From NCBI RefSeq assembly GCF_030143255.1, contig NZ_JARJNR010000004.1, positions 310,001 through 374,000 of the forward strand: 64,000 bases of DNA. The letters are read 5' to 3'. The notes under the pieces were generated by a model. The model was not told where the DNA came from. It did no database searches and was given only the letters and a program-made list of their open reading frames with translations. The position numbers and the translations under genes were made by a program. Positions 36,211 through 47,380 of this stretch are shown here, piece by piece (positions within the stretch are counted from its first letter, which is position 1; each line of letters begins with the position of its first letter). The stretch is from Frigidibacter sp. SD6-1 (GTDB taxonomy: Bacteria > Pseudomonadota > Alphaproteobacteria > Rhodobacterales > Rhodobacteraceae).

Positions 36211-37393
36211 GTGCGAGCGCGCGGGCAGGGGGAACGGATCCGGGCGAGGTTGCCGGGCGGGGTGCTGGCGCTGGGGTTCGTGAGCCTCTTCATGGATATC
36301 TCGTCCGAGATGATCCATGCGCTTCTGCCCTTGTTCCTCACCGGCACACTCGGCGCGACCGCCCTTGCGGTCGGGATGATCGAGGAGGCGGGCGAGGGGC
36401 TCGCGCAGGCCGTGAAGGTCCTTTCGGGCGCCTGGTCCGACAGGATGGGGCGGCGGAAGCCGCTGCTCATCGCCGGTTACGGGCTGGCGATGCTGACGAA
36501 GCCCGTCTTCGCATTGGCGACCGGCGCAGGCATTGTACTGGGCGCGCGCCTTGCCGATCGGGTCGGCAACGGGACCCGCGGCGCCCGCCCGGGACGCGCT
36601 GGTGGCCGACCTCTTGCCAGAGGAGCGCCGGGGCGAAGCCTATGGCCTGCGCCCGTCGATGGATACGGTGGGCGCCTTCGCCGGGCCGCTTCTGGCGATC
36701 GGCCTCATGTGGCTCTGGCAGGGGGATATTCGTCGCGTGTTCTGGGCAGCGGCGCTCTCCGCGCTCGTCGCGGTAGCGATCCTGTGGGTCTTCGTGCGAG
36801 AGCCAGCCCGCCCTGCGGCGCAAGCGCCCACGCCGCCTCGGTTCGGTCGGGCGGAACTGCGGGCGCTCCGCCCGGCCTTCCTCCGCGTGACGCTCTTCGG
36901 TGCGGTGCTGGCCCTTGCGCGGATATCCGACGCGTTCCTGATCCTGAAGGCGGCGGATGCGGGGCTTGCGGCGCTTTGGGCGCCCGCGGTCTTTGGGGTG
37001 CTGAAGCTTGTCCATGGCGCCACAGCCTGGCCGGTGGGCTTAGTCTCGGACCGGATCGGGGCCTCCGGTCTTCTCAGACTGTCGATCCTGACGCTGGCGG
37101 GGGCACACAGCCTCTTCGCCTTTGGTGGCGGCCTTCCCGCGGTCTTTCTCGGTGTCGCGCTCTGGGGGCTGCATATGGGGCTGAGCCAGGGGCTGCTCGC
37201 GGCGCTCGTCGCCCGCAGCGCCCCGCCGGAGATGCGCGGCACCGCCTTCGGCCTCTTCAATCTCGCGGGCGGGCTCGCGACGCTTGTCGCAAATGCGGCA
37301 GCCGGAGCTCTCTGGTACCAGGCCGGCCCGGCCGCGACCTTCGCGGTCGCGGGTAGCGGGGCGCTCCTCGCGCTGCTCCTCGCGCCGCGATAG
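36211..37393 (+). pseudogene. Frameshifted MFS transporter gene
   Basis: Two frames together make one major facilitator protein of about 393 residues. The first (from GTG 36211) gives VLALGFVSLFMDISSEMIHA through ARLADRVGNGTRGA; the second, shifted by +1, continues ARDALVADLLPEERRGEAYG to LALLLAPR at 37393. In intact relatives this loop reads like ADRxGKGxRGAPRDALxAD, so the break is about 36575-36600, in the run GCGCCCGCCCGGG, and one extra base (or two lost) explains it. Both parts keep good codon use and motifs (GRRKPLLIAGYGLAMLTKP), which favours a very recent mutation or a sequencing error. Substrate unknown. Confidence 0.8.
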
Positions 37394-37494
37394 CGCTCAC
37401 CCGTTGCAGCTTTGCAAGTATACGGCGGTGTGCCCATCGCGCTGCTGAAATCCCCGGCGCCCGCGCTATTGTCGCCGCGCGGGAGAAACATGCG

Positions 37495-38772
37495 ATGATC
37501 GACGACCACCCACAGCGCTACGCCCTTGTGAACGAGCTGCATGCGCGGCCCTTTCCCTCGCTGACCGTGCCCTGCCAGGCGGTCTATCTCGCGGTGAAGG
37601 AGCCCATCGAGGCCGCGAATCGCGACCGCGACCGCGATCTCGGCCATCTCCGCGCGCTTCTCGCGCGCCATGGCGCCGCCCATCCGGCGCCCGGTGCCAC
37701 CCATCATTCGGCCGAGATCGGACGGCATGTGCTGAAATGGGAAAGCCATACCGAGTTCGTGACCTATTCCGCCTTCGAGCCTGGCCTCGGCGACCGGCCC
37801 TTCGATCCGCGCGATGCGGAGGTCTTTCCGCCTGACTGGCTTCGTGCCGCGCCGGGAAAGCGCATCGCCGCTGTTCTGGTGCGGGTCGAGCCACTGCCCG
37901 AGGATATGGAACAGGCGGTGGCGAAGCTCGAGGACTGGTTCGTCCCCGAAAGCCTCGCCGCCTCCTGGGTGCTCGACGAGGCCGCGATCATCGCGGGCGA
38001 CTTCCAGATCGACCCGGCCGGGCTCATGCGCTTTGCGGTCTTCGTGCGGCCCGGCACCGGCGCGCGCCGCGTGGGCCGGATCGTCCAGCGCCTGTGCGAG
38101 ATCGAGACCTACCGCGCCATGTCGATGCTCGGCCTTGGCCGGGCGCGCGAGCTGACCGGACGGCTGAACGCGCTCGATCCGCAACTTTCGTCCGTCGTTG
38201 CGGCGCTCCCCGACGATCACCGGGCGGCGGAGGCGACCTTGCACGAGCTTCTCGAACTGTCGGCGGAACTGGAAAGCCTCGCCACCCGCCACTCTTTCCG
38301 CTTCGGCGCGACCGGGGCCTATGAGGCGATCGTCAACCAGCGCATCGACGTCCTGCGCGAGACACGTTTCATGGGCCGCCAGACCTTCGGCGAATTCATG
38401 CGCCGCCGCTACGACCCGGCGATGCGGACGGTGAAGTCGGCCGAGCATCGGCTGGAACAGATGGCCGAGCGCGCCGAACGGGCGGGCGAGCTTCTGTCGA
38501 CCCGCGTCGATGTCGAACGCTCGGCCCAGAACCAGAAGCTTCTCGAAAGCATGGACCGCCGCGCCGATCTGGCTCTCAGGCTCCAGCATACTGTCGAGGG
38601 GCTGTCAGTCGTGGCGATCAGCTATTATGCGGTCAGTCTGGCCACCTATGCGCTTCTGCCGCTGGCAGACGCGCTGCATTGGCCAAAGAGCGCACTCACC
38701 GCCGCCCTCGTACCGGTCATACTCGGCGCGGTCTGGCTCCTGATCCGCCGCATCCGGCGGGGCATGCACTGA
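37495..38772 (+). CDS. DUF3422 family protein
   Basis: A 425-residue protein of the DUF3422 family. It begins with HPQRYALVNELHARPFP, the family hallmark, has a long middle section with GDFQIDPAGLMRFAVF and a coiled region near residues 300-365 (AEHRLEQMAERAERAGELL), and ends with two membrane helices and a basic tail (RRIRRGMH). Predicted to be anchored in the inner membrane with a cytosolic bulk. The function is unknown; family members are common in proteobacteria. Confidence 0.88.
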   Translation: MIDDHPQRYALVNELHARPFPSLTVPCQAVYLAVKEPIEAANRDRDRDLGHLRALLARHGAAHPAPGATHHSAEIGRHVLKWESHTEFVTYSAFEPGLGDRPFDPRDAEVFPPDWLRAAPGKRIAAVLVRVEPLPEDMEQAVAKLEDWFVPESLAASWVLDEAAIIAGDFQIDPAGLMRFAVFVRPGTGARRVGRIVQRLCEIETYRAMSMLGLGRARELTGRLNALDPQLSSVVAALPDDHRAAEATLHELLELSAELESLATRHSFRFGATGAYEAIVNQRIDVLRETRFMGRQTFGEFMRRRYDPAMRTVKSAEHRLEQMAERAERAGELLSTRVDVERSAQNQKLLESMDRRADLALRLQHTVEGLSVVAISYYAVSLATYALLPLADALHWPKSALTAALVPVILGAVWLLIRRIRRGMH

Positions 38773-38773
38773 T

Positions 38774-38829
38774 CTCTTTCGTTTTCAAATATCCCGGGGA
38801 GAGCGCGAGAGGGGCAGCGCCCCTCTCGC
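38774..38829 (-). repeat. GGGATATTT-type hairpin repeat, copy 3
   Basis: On the minus strand an 11-bp stem GCGAGAGGGGC/GCCCCTCTCGC (38805-38829, loop of three) is followed by CCCCGGGATATTTGAAAACG and AAAG. It fills most of the 87-base gap between the converging DUF3422 and permease genes, where a bidirectional terminator would be expected. Confidence 0.75.
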
Positions 38830-38859
38830 ACGGGTCGGCCGGGCGTAGCCCGGACGAAA

Positions 38860-39789
38860 TTACCGTCCGCGGATACGGGGATCGAGCGCGTCCCTCAGGC
38901 CGTCGCCGATATAATTCACGGCGAGCACGGTGAGCGAGATCGCAAGGCCCGGCCAGATCACCCGCTCGGGATATTGCTGCATATAGCTCAGCCCGTCGAA
39001 AAGCAGCCGCCCCCAGGTCGGGAAATCAGGTGGAAAGCCGAGGCCGAGGAAGGAGAGCGCGCTTTCCGTGATGATCGCGCTGGCAATGTCGAGGGTCGCG
39101 GCCACCATGACCGGCGAGACGACATTCGGCAGCACATGGCGCAGGATCAGCCGCCGGTTCGGCGTGCCCAGAGACCGGGCGGCCAGAACGAACTCCCGCT
39201 CCTTGAGCGCCAGCACCTCGCCGCGCACGATGCGTGCGGCAGGCATCCAGCTCGTGACGCCGATCGCGATCACGATCAGGACGAACGTACCAAGCTCGGG
39301 CCCGAAGATCCGCGCCAGCGCATCGCGGAAGAGCATCACCATGACGAGGAGCAGCGGCAAGAGCGGCAGAGAGAGGAAGAGGTCGGTCAGCCGCATCAGC
39401 GGCCCGTCGAGCCGCTTGAAGAAACCTGAAAGCATGCCGACGGTGGTGCCGATGAAGATCGAGATCGTCATCGCGACAAGCCCGACAGCGATCGAGACCC
39501 GGCCGCCCTCCATCATGCGCAGGAAGAAATCGCGCCCGAGGTGATCGGTGCCGAGCGGATAGGTCAGCGACGGTGGCTTGTTCTTGTTGAGATAGGTCTG
39601 TGTGGTCGTCAGTTTCTCTTCGTGCCAGACGAAGGGCCCGATGACCACGAAGGCCACGAGAAGGGCCAGTACCGTCATGCCGACCAGCGCGCCCTTGTGG
39701 GTCTTGAACTGATCCCAGACATCGCGCCACTGGCTGCGGGGCCGCTCCATCCGGACGGGTTTCGCTTGGGTTCCTGCCGTGTCACGCAT
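38860..39789 (-). CDS. Oligopeptide-type ABC transporter permease (OppC-like)
   Basis: A 309-residue permease. After a 40-residue cytoplasmic part (WDQFKTHKGALVGMTVLAL begins the first helix) comes YPLGTDHLGRDFFLRMMEGGR, the OppC/DppC signature, and the EAA loop RSLGTPNRRLILRHVLPNVV. The start at 39789 (MRDTAGTQAK) overlaps the end of the OppB-like gene by eight bases. Last gene of the operon running from 44618. Confidence 0.92.
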   Translation of the reverse strand: MRDTAGTQAKPVRMERPRSQWRDVWDQFKTHKGALVGMTVLALLVAFVVIGPFVWHEEKLTTTQTYLNKNKPPSLTYPLGTDHLGRDFFLRMMEGGRVSIAVGLVAMTISIFIGTTVGMLSGFFKRLDGPLMRLTDLFLSLPLLPLLLVMVMLFRDALARIFGPELGTFVLIVIAIGVTSWMPAARIVRGEVLALKEREFVLAARSLGTPNRRLILRHVLPNVVSPVMVAATLDIASAIITESALSFLGLGFPPDFPTWGRLLFDGLSYMQQYPERVIWPGLAISLTVLAVNYIGDGLRDALDPRIRGR

Positions 39790-40789
39790 AGCGGATCCTC
39801 GGGTCGAGAAGGCCGTACAGAGCATCGGCGATCAGGTTGAAGGTGACGATCAGCACCGCGAAGATGAAGGCGAGCGTCTGCACCGTCGGCAGGTCATTGG
39901 CATGGATCGCGCCGATCAGTGCGGCACCGAGTCCGTTGATCTTGAAGACCTGCTCGGTGATGATCGCGCCGCCGAAGATGCCGGGAATGCCAAGCGCGAT
40001 CACGGTGACGACCGGGATAAGCGAATTACGCAGGACGTGGCGCAGCACGACCGTCCGCTCCGACATGCCCTTGGCGCGCGCGGTGCGGACGTAATCCTGC
40101 CCGAGGTTTTCCAGCATCGACGAGCGCATGTAGCGGCTGAGCGTTGCAGCATTGAAGAGCGCCAGCACCGTAACCGGCATCACCATCTGCTTGACCTGTT
40201 TCATGAAGCTCGCCCAGTCGGTGACTTTCAGCGTTGTGTCGTAGATCGAGGGGAACCATTGCAGCTTCACCGCGAAGATCACGATCAAGAGGACACCGGT
40301 GAAGAAGGTCGGCACCGAAAAGCCGACCATGGCCACGAAAGTCCCGGCCTGGTCGAACCAGGAATATTGCCGGTAGGCGGAATAGATGCCGATCGGAATG
40401 GCGATCAGGACGCCGACCAGATAGGCGGTACCGATCACCGTCAGCGTCTGGGGAATGCGCTGGCCTATGATATCAAAGACCGGCCCGCGGGTCTGGTAGC
40501 TGATGATGCGCTGCTGGCCCTCAGCATAGGTGGTGCCGAACCAGTGGTCGAAAAGGTTCAGCGGTTCGACCCAGACGAACTGTTTCAGCCACAGAAGATA
40601 ACGCACATAGACCGGGTCGTTCACCCCCATGCTTTCGAGGATCTTGGCGCGCACTTCGGCCGGGACCGTCAGCGGAATTTCCGAGGCCGGGCTGCCGGGC
40701 GCGAGATCGACAAGAAAGAAGATGACGAGACTGATGAGCAGAAGCGTCGGAATGGCGAGGAGAAGTCGCCTGATGATGTAGGTGAGCAT
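39782..40789 (-). CDS. Oligopeptide-type ABC transporter permease (OppB-like)
   Basis: A 335-residue permease with a first helix typical of OppB (YIIRRLLLAIPTLLLISLVIF), a periplasmic insert with WFGTTYAEGQ, and five further helices. The EAA loop is RAKGMSERTVVLRHVLRNSL. It lies after the binding-protein gene, separated by 74 bases with a 12-bp hairpin, and overlaps the OppC-like gene. Confidence 0.92.
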   Translation of the reverse strand: MLTYIIRRLLLAIPTLLLISLVIFFLVDLAPGSPASEIPLTVPAEVRAKILESMGVNDPVYVRYLLWLKQFVWVEPLNLFDHWFGTTYAEGQQRIISYQTRGPVFDIIGQRIPQTLTVIGTAYLVGVLIAIPIGIYSAYRQYSWFDQAGTFVAMVGFSVPTFFTGVLLIVIFAVKLQWFPSIYDTTLKVTDWASFMKQVKQMVMPVTVLALFNAATLSRYMRSSMLENLGQDYVRTARAKGMSERTVVLRHVLRNSLIPVVTVIALGIPGIFGGAIITEQVFKINGLGAALIGAIHANDLPTVQTLAFIFAVLIVTFNLIADALYGLLDPRIRYA

Positions 40790-40823
40790 CTGAGGACGCC
40801 TTTGATCAGCAGTCTGGAAAGGG

Positions 40824-40854
40824 GCGCGGCCCCGGACGGGTGCCGGGGCCGCGC
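40824..40854 (-). other. 12-bp perfect hairpin between binding-protein and permease genes
   Basis: GCGCGGCCCCGG (40824-40835) and CCGGGGCCGCGC (40843-40854) pair perfectly around ACGGGTG. On the coding (minus) strand it starts nine bases after the binding-protein stop and ends 34 bases before the permease ATG. No T-run follows. Confidence 0.75.
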
Positions 40855-40863
40855 GGGATCAGA

Positions 40864-42567
40864 TCACTTCACGCGGAACCAGTCCTGGGCATTCCACAGT
40901 TCGGTGTCCCAGGTGTTGAGAACCACGCCGCCCAGCGTGTTCGACGCTGCCGACAGACGGCCGCGGTCGACGAGCGCGACAACGGTGTAGCTGTCCTTGG
41001 TCAGCATGTCGTTCAGCTTCTTGGCGATCTCGCCGCGCTTGGCCATGTCGGCCGTGGTCGCGAGCTCCTTCACCAGCGCGTCATAGGCCGGGTCGCAGAA
41101 GCGGTTGATGTTCTCGCCCTGCCACTGGTTGTCCGGGCCGGGGATCTTGTCGCAGAGATACTGCGCCAGATAGGGCTCGGGGTCGGTGCCGTCGAAGTTG
41201 TTGGCGTACATTTCGACGTCGGCATAGAACTTCTGGAACGTGTCAGGCGAACCGGCATCGCCGCCGAAGTACACAGAGGCGTCGATGTTCTTCAGTTCCA
41301 CTTCCACGCCAACCTCGTTCCACCAGCCCTTGATCAGCGCCTGGAAGTCCTGGCGGACCGGGTTCGTCGAGGTCTGGTAGAGGACCGAGAGTTTCTTGCC
41401 GTCCTTGTCACGGACGCCGTCGCCGTCGCTGTCGGTCCAACCTGCTTCATCGAGCAGCGCCTTGGCGCCTTCCATGTCCTGCTGGAGGCAGTCGGTATTG
41501 TCGGAAGCATAGAGTTCCGGTGCAGGAACGAGGTTGCAGGTCGCGCGACCGGCATTGCCGTAACCCACATCAACCAGCACCTGCCGGTCGATTGCCATCG
41601 ACAGCGCCTTGCGAACCCGGATGTCGCTCAGGAACGGATGCGGATGCTTGGGGGTCGAACGCTCGCCCTCGGGCAGGTCGGGCGAGGGATCGGTCATGTT
41701 CATCTCGATCCGCTCGACGAGCGTGCCGAAACCGTTCAGAAGCGTACCCTTGCCGGCCGCGATCATCTGCGCCTGCAGGTCCGGGTTGATCTGGGTGTTC
41801 CAGGCATAGTCGAACTCGCCGGTCTCCATCACCGCGCGCGCCGCCGCTTCCGCGTCGCCGCCGCCCTTGATGGTCATCGTGGCGAAGGCGGGCTTGGTCG
41901 CATCACGGTAGTTGGGGTTGGCTTCCAGCGACACGGTGTCGTTGGTCTTGAACTCTGTCACGCGGAACGGGCCGGTGCCGATCGGGCCGAAGTTCTGGTC
42001 GGTGCAGGTCGAGGCCGCCGCGCCGAGGCAGTTCTGGAACTGCGCTTTCTGGATGATGGGCGACGTGCCGCCGACGAACGCCTGGTAAGGATTAGGCTTC
42101 GGCGCATCGAAGGTGATGATGACGGTCAGATCGTCGGGCGTCTCGATCGACTTGATCCCCTCATAGCGCGCCGCCTGGGCGCAGCCGCCTTCGGGATGCT
42201 TGCAATATTCGTAGGTGAAGGCCGCGTCGGCCGAGGTCACAGGCGTACCGTCCGACCAGAGAAGTCCGGACTTCAGCTTCCAGGTGATCTGGGTCAGGTC
42301 GGCAGAGACGCCGCCATTTTCCACCGTCGGCACGCTTTCGGCGAGGCGCGCGAACACTTCGCCCTTCTCGTTGAAGCCCGCCATCCCTTCGAGGATCAGC
42401 GAGGCGCTCTCGACGTCCTTGGTGCCGGAGGACAGATAGGGGTTCAGGATCGACGGCGCCTGCCAGTAAAGAACGTTGACATGGCCATCGGCACCGCGTT
42501 CCGCCCAGGCGGCCGAAGCCAGGGCGGTGAAGGCGGCGGCGCCCATCAGGGCTGATCTAAGTTTCAT
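40864..42567 (-). CDS. Oligopeptide-type ABC transporter substrate-binding protein (SBP family 5)
   Basis: A 567-residue periplasmic binding protein. The signal peptide (about 22 residues) ends AAWA before [17 protein letters not shown]_bac_5 features include [35 protein letters not shown] and [16 protein letters not shown]. The start at 42567 follows AAGGAGA. The gene overlaps the OppF-like ATPase by 11 bases; its placement after the two ATPase genes and before the permeases is unusual compared with the standard oppABCDF order. Long insertions and several cysteines suggest a larger ligand pocket than DppA. Confidence 0.9.
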   Translation of the reverse strand: MKLRSALMGAAAFTALASAAWAERGADGHVNVLYWQAPSILNPYLSSGTKDVESASLILEGMAGFNEKGEVFARLAESVPTVENGGVSADLTQITWKLKSGLLWSDGTPVTSADAAFTYEYCKHPEGGCAQAARYEGIKSIETPDDLTVIITFDAPKPNPYQAFVGGTSPIIQKAQFQNCLGAAASTCTDQNFGPIGTGPFRVTEFKTNDTVSLEANPNYRDATKPAFATMTIKGGGDAEAAARAVMETGEFDYAWNTQINPDLQAQMIAAGKGTLLNGFGTLVERIEMNMTDPSPDLPEGERSTPKHPHPFLSDIRVRKALSMAIDRQVLVDVGYGNAGRATCNLVPAPELYASDNTDCLQQDMEGAKALLDEAGWTDSDGDGVRDKDGKKLSVLYQTSTNPVRQDFQALIKGWWNEVGVEVELKNIDASVYFGGDAGSPDTFQKFYADVEMYANNFDGTDPEPYLAQYLCDKIPGPDNQWQGENINRFCDPAYDALVKELATTADMAKRGEIAKKLNDMLTKDSYTVVALVDRGRLSAASNTLGGVVLNTWDTELWNAQDWFRVK

Positions 42568-43613
42568 GTTGCTCTCCTTGTTGGGTGCTCTTTCTGGCCT
42601 CGGGTGCCGCCCCGGCGCGGGCGGTCTCTTTCTGTGTCTCGTAGAGGTGGCAGGCCACATGGCGGCCCGGCTCGATTTCTCGCAGCACGGGTTTCACGCG
42701 CTGGCAGAGGTCAAAGACCTTCGGACAGCGCGTGCAGAAATTGCAGCCCTTGGGCGGGTTCGCGGGCGAGGGCACATCGCCCTTGAGGATGATCCGCTGA
42801 CGGTTCGCCTCGGTTTCGGGATCGGCCTCGGGCACTGCGGAAAGAAGCGCCTCAGTATAGGGATGCAGCGGCCTGTCGAAAAGCTGATCGCGCGGCGCCA
42901 GCTCGACGATCCGGCCGAGATACATCACCGCCACCCGGTCGGCGATATGGCGGACCATGGACAGGTCGTGGCTGATGAAAAGGTAGGTCAGCCCGAACTT
43001 GTCCTGCAATTCCTCCAAGAGGTTGACCACCTGCGCCTGGATCGAGACGTCCAGCGCGGCGATCGGTTCGTCGCAGACGATGAACTTGGGGTTCAGCGCC
43101 AGCGCCCGCGCGATGCCGATCCGCTGGCGCTGACCGCCCGAGAAGGCGTGCGGATAGCGGTTGGCGAAGGCGCGGTTCAGACCCACGGCGTCCATCAGTT
43201 CGTAGACCCGGGCCAGTTTCTCGTCGCGCGTCAGTTTCGTATGTTCCTCAAGCGGCTCGCCGATGATGTCGGCCACCGTCATACGCGGATTGAGGCTCGC
43301 CTGCGGGTCCTGAAAGACCATCTGCATCGCGGGCCTGAGGCGGCGCAGGTCGGCCGCTTCGGCCATGGCGATATTCTCGCCGCCGATCCAGACCTCGCCC
43401 TCGGTCGGATCGTAAAGCCTGAGGATCGCGCGCCCGCAGGTCGATTTCCCGCAGCCGCTTTCGCCGACGAGGCCCAGGGTCTCGCCCTCAAGGATATCAA
43501 AGCTCACATCATCCACCGCCTTCACGTCGCCCACCTTGCGACGGAAGATCCCGGCGGTGATCGGGAAATACATCTTGAGGCCCTTGACCTCCACCAGCTT
43601 GCGCGGCGCAGCG

Positions 43614-43621
<8 letters not shown>
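42557..43621 (-). CDS. Oligopeptide-type ABC transporter ATP-binding protein (OppF-like)
   Basis: A 354-residue ABC ATPase with Walker [10 protein letters not shown], signature FSGGQRQR and Walker [13 protein letters not shown] (Ile replaces the usual Thr after DEP). It has the complete C-terminal oligopeptide domain with the cysteine cluster [14 protein letters not shown], typical of OppF. The start at 43621 (MFDAAPRK) overlaps the OppD-like gene by eight bases; the upstream in-frame extension lies within that gene. Confidence 0.92.
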
Positions 43622-44618
<997 letters not shown>

Positions 44619-44819
44619 GGACGACTCCCCAGTCGGACTTTGTGCGCCGGTTTTTTCCGGTCTGTGTCGAAGTGTTAGCCATTTTCCGCCAAGGGGCAAC
44701 AGCCAAAAGTTGCATGGTTCCGCAAAGGGATTCCGGGCAAAGTGACGATCATTTGCTGCATGATGACTGGTTTCGGCGCGCGATGCGCGCGCTAAGCTGC
44801 AAGAAAAGACAGGAAGGGC

Positions 44820-45986
44820 ATGATGACGCAACCGGATCAGGCAAGATCGATTCTGGAACGGCTGGTCGCCTTTCCCACCGTGAGCCGCGACAGCAATCTG
44901 GCGCTGATCGACTGGGTGGAGGCCTATCTCGCGGACCATGGCATCCGCGCGCACCGCGTCTGGAATGAAGATCGGACGAAAGCGAACCTCTATGCGTCGG
45001 TCGGGCCGGAGGTCGCGGGCGGTGTCGTGCTGTCGGGCCATTCCGATGTCGTGCCGGTCGATGGCCAGCGCTGGACCACCGACCCCTGGACAGTAAGCGA
45101 ACGCGACGGGCGCCTTTACGGTCGCGGCACCTGCGACATGAAGGGCTTCGTCGCGCTCATGCTCGCGGCGGTGCCGATGGCGACCGCGGCCGGGGTTCGC
45201 CGCCCCCTGCAACTCGCGATCTCGTACGACGAGGAGCGGGGCTGCACCGGCTGTGTCGGCATGGTCGAGGAGATGGCCAAGGTCCTGCCCCGCGCTGCCG
45301 CCGTCATCGTGGGAGAGCCGACGCGGATGAAGGTCGTGACCGGCCACAAGGGCGGCGCGGGCTATCATGTGCATGTGAAGGGGTTCGAGGTGCATTCCTC
45401 GATCATGCATCGCGGTGTCAGCGCCATATTGGAGGCGGGGCGGCTGATCGAATGGGTGAATGCGCGAAACGCGCAGGCAAGCGCGGCGGCGCCCGGACCA
45501 GTCGCTGCACCCTTCGATCCGCCCTGGACCAGCTGGCATGTCGGGCAGATCGCGGGCGGGACCGCCCATAACATCACCGCTGCCGATTGCCGTCTGGGCG
45601 TCGATGTCCGCGTGGTGCCGGGCGAGCGGATCGCGGACCATCTTTCGGCCTTCGAAGCCGCCGCCGCCGGTATCGCGGCGGACATGCAGGCGGTCCGGCG
45701 CGAGTCCGCTATCTCGCTTCAGCGCTATTTCGAGGTGCCGCCCCTGGTGCCCGAAGCGGACGGCGCCGCCGAGCGGCTCGCGCGGGCGCTGACCGGCGAC
45801 AACGGCCTGCATGTGGTCAGCTACGGGACGGAGGCGGGCCATTTCCAGAATGCGGGCTATTCGGCGGTGGTCTGCGGGCCGGGGGATATCGCGCAGGCCC
45901 ATCAGCCCGACGAATATATCGAGACAAGCGAGTTTCAGGCCGGGCTTGCCTTCATCGAGCGGCTCGTTGCGCAGCTTGCGGCATGA
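44820..45986 (+). CDS. ArgE/DapE-type M20 deacetylase
   Basis: A 388-residue M20 metallopeptidase closest to acetylornithine deacetylase (ArgE). Metal ligands appear in LSGHSDVVPV, GRGTCDMKG, SYDEERGCTG and the C-terminal QAHQPDEYIE; VHSSIMHRGVSAI belongs to the dimerisation domain. AGGAAGG precedes two adjacent ATGs at 44820 and 44823. Being divergent from a peptide importer and coupled to an amino-acid oxidase gene, it is more likely a catabolic N-acyl-amino-acid deacylase than the arginine-biosynthetic enzyme. This role is inferred from context. Confidence 0.87.
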   Translation: MMTQPDQARSILERLVAFPTVSRDSNLALIDWVEAYLADHGIRAHRVWNEDRTKANLYASVGPEVAGGVVLSGHSDVVPVDGQRWTTDPWTVSERDGRLYGRGTCDMKGFVALMLAAVPMATAAGVRRPLQLAISYDEERGCTGCVGMVEEMAKVLPRAAAVIVGEPTRMKVVTGHKGGAGYHVHVKGFEVHSSIMHRGVSAILEAGRLIEWVNARNAQASAAAPGPVAAPFDPPWTSWHVGQIAGGTAHNITAADCRLGVDVRVVPGERIADHLSAFEAAAAGIAADMQAVRRESAISLQRYFEVPPLVPEADGAAERLARALTGDNGLHVVSYGTEAGHFQNAGYSAVVCGPGDIAQAHQPDEYIETSEFQAGLAFIERLVAQLAA

Positions 45987-47326
45987 GAGCCTTTCCGATC
46001 TCGCTCGACCAGCCCGCCCGCTTCACCGGCCTCCTGCCGGAGGCTGCCGATGTGGTGGTGATCGGCGGCGGCATCGCGGGCGTGATGACCGCATGGTTTC
46101 TGCAAAAGGCCGGGCAGAGGGTCGTCCTGTGCGAGAAGGGCCGGATCGCGGGCGAGCAGTCGTCGCGCAACTGGGGCTGGATCCGCAAACAGGGCCGTGA
46201 TCCGGCGGAACTGCCGATCATGATCGAGGCCGAGCGTATCTGGCGCGGGCTTGAGGCAGAGGCAGGCGCCGATCTGGGTTTCCGTCAGGCAGGTGTGCTC
46301 TATATCGCCAACCGGCCCGAGGATATGACGGATTTCGAGGACTGGATGGCGCATGCCCGTGCCCATGGCCTCGACACGCGGCTTCTGACGAAGGCAGAGC
46401 TGGATGCGCATCTGCCGAACGCCGCCGGTTGGGTCGGCGGGCTTCTCACTCCGTCAGACGCGCGCGCCGAGCCCTGGGTCGCGGTGCCTGTGCTCGCGTC
46501 GATGCTGGCGGCGCGCGGCTTGTCGCTGCACGAGAATTGCGCGGTACGCGCGCTCGATCTTAAGGGCGGACAGGTCGCGGGCGTGGTGACCGAGAAGGGC
46601 AGGGTGCGGGCCGACCGCGTTGTGCTGGCGGGCGGCGCCTGGTCTTCGCTCTTCCTTCGCGCCCATGGCGTCAGCCTGCCGCAACTGGCGGTGCGTGCCA
46701 CCGTGACGGCGACCGTACCCCTGGACTTCCCGCAGGAGACGGCAAGCGCCGACAGCCATTTCGCCTTCCGCAAGCGGCAGGACGGCGGGCTGACGCTGAC
46801 CCCCGGGGCCATGCATGATTTCGCGCTGGGGCCTGACGCCTTCCGCCATCTTGGCGCATATCTTCAGGTGCTTAGGAAAGACTGGCGCTCAACCCGGCTC
46901 CATGCCGCTTTGCCGCGCCACTACCCGGATCACTGGCTGACGCCGCGCCGCTGGGACGCGGGCAGCGAAAGCCCGTTCGAGCGGATGCGCATCCTTAGCC
47001 CCGCGCCCAATCCGCGCTTCATCGAGAATGTTCGCACCCGGTTCGCCGCTGCGTTCCCGACGATCGGCAAACCCGCCATCGCTGCCGCCTGGGCGGGCAT
47101 GATCGACCTCATGCCCGATGTCGTGCCGGTCATCGACCATGTGGCGGCGCTACCGGGCCTCACGGTGCTGTGCGGCCTCTCCGGCCATGGCTTCGGCATC
47201 GGCCCCGGTGTCGGCCGGGTGACGGCGGACCTCGTGATGGGCCGCGACCCGGGCCACGACCTGTCGCGCTTCCGCCTCTCGCGCTTTACCGCCGGATCAA
47301 AAATCACCCTCGGCCCGTCACTCTGA
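45983..47326 (+). CDS. FAD-dependent oxidoreductase (DAO family)
   Basis: A 447-residue flavoenzyme of the DAO family (D-amino acid, glycine or sarcosine oxidase/dehydrogenase type). The FAD Rossmann motif is VVVIGGGIAGVMTAWFL at about residues 25-40; EQSSRNWGWIRKQGRDPAEL follows; the C-terminal GLSGHGFGIGPGVGRVTADL closes the FAD site. The ATG at 45983 overlaps the deacetylase stop (ATGA). An open upstream extension to 45587 lies within that gene. The substrate is probably an amine or amino acid released by its neighbours. Confidence 0.9.
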   Translation: MRAFPISLDQPARFTGLLPEAADVVVIGGGIAGVMTAWFLQKAGQRVVLCEKGRIAGEQSSRNWGWIRKQGRDPAELPIMIEAERIWRGLEAEAGADLGFRQAGVLYIANRPEDMTDFEDWMAHARAHGLDTRLLTKAELDAHLPNAAGWVGGLLTPSDARAEPWVAVPVLASMLAARGLSLHENCAVRALDLKGGQVAGVVTEKGRVRADRVVLAGGAWSSLFLRAHGVSLPQLAVRATVTATVPLDFPQETASADSHFAFRKRQDGGLTLTPGAMHDFALGPDAFRHLGAYLQVLRKDWRSTRLHAALPRHYPDHWLTPRRWDAGSESPFERMRILSPAPNPRFIENVRTRFAAAFPTIGKPAIAAAWAGMIDLMPDVVPVIDHVAALPGLTVLCGLSGHGFGIGPGVGRVTADLVMGRDPGHDLSRFRLSRFTAGSKITLGPSL

Positions 47327-47380
47327 GCCTTGAACGCGGCCGCGAAACGGCAGAACCTCCGGCGCGAGAGGAGATCACCC

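Noticed and set aside
44619-45902. Long extension upstream of the OppD-like gene
   Set aside because: It runs antisense through the deacetylase gene; the ABC domain starts right after the ATG at 44618, which has a good ribosome site.
45587-45982. N-terminal extension of the DAO oxidase gene
   Set aside because: This part is an out-of-frame reading of the ArgE-like gene. The FAD motif begins shortly after the ATG at 45983, which overlaps the upstream stop.
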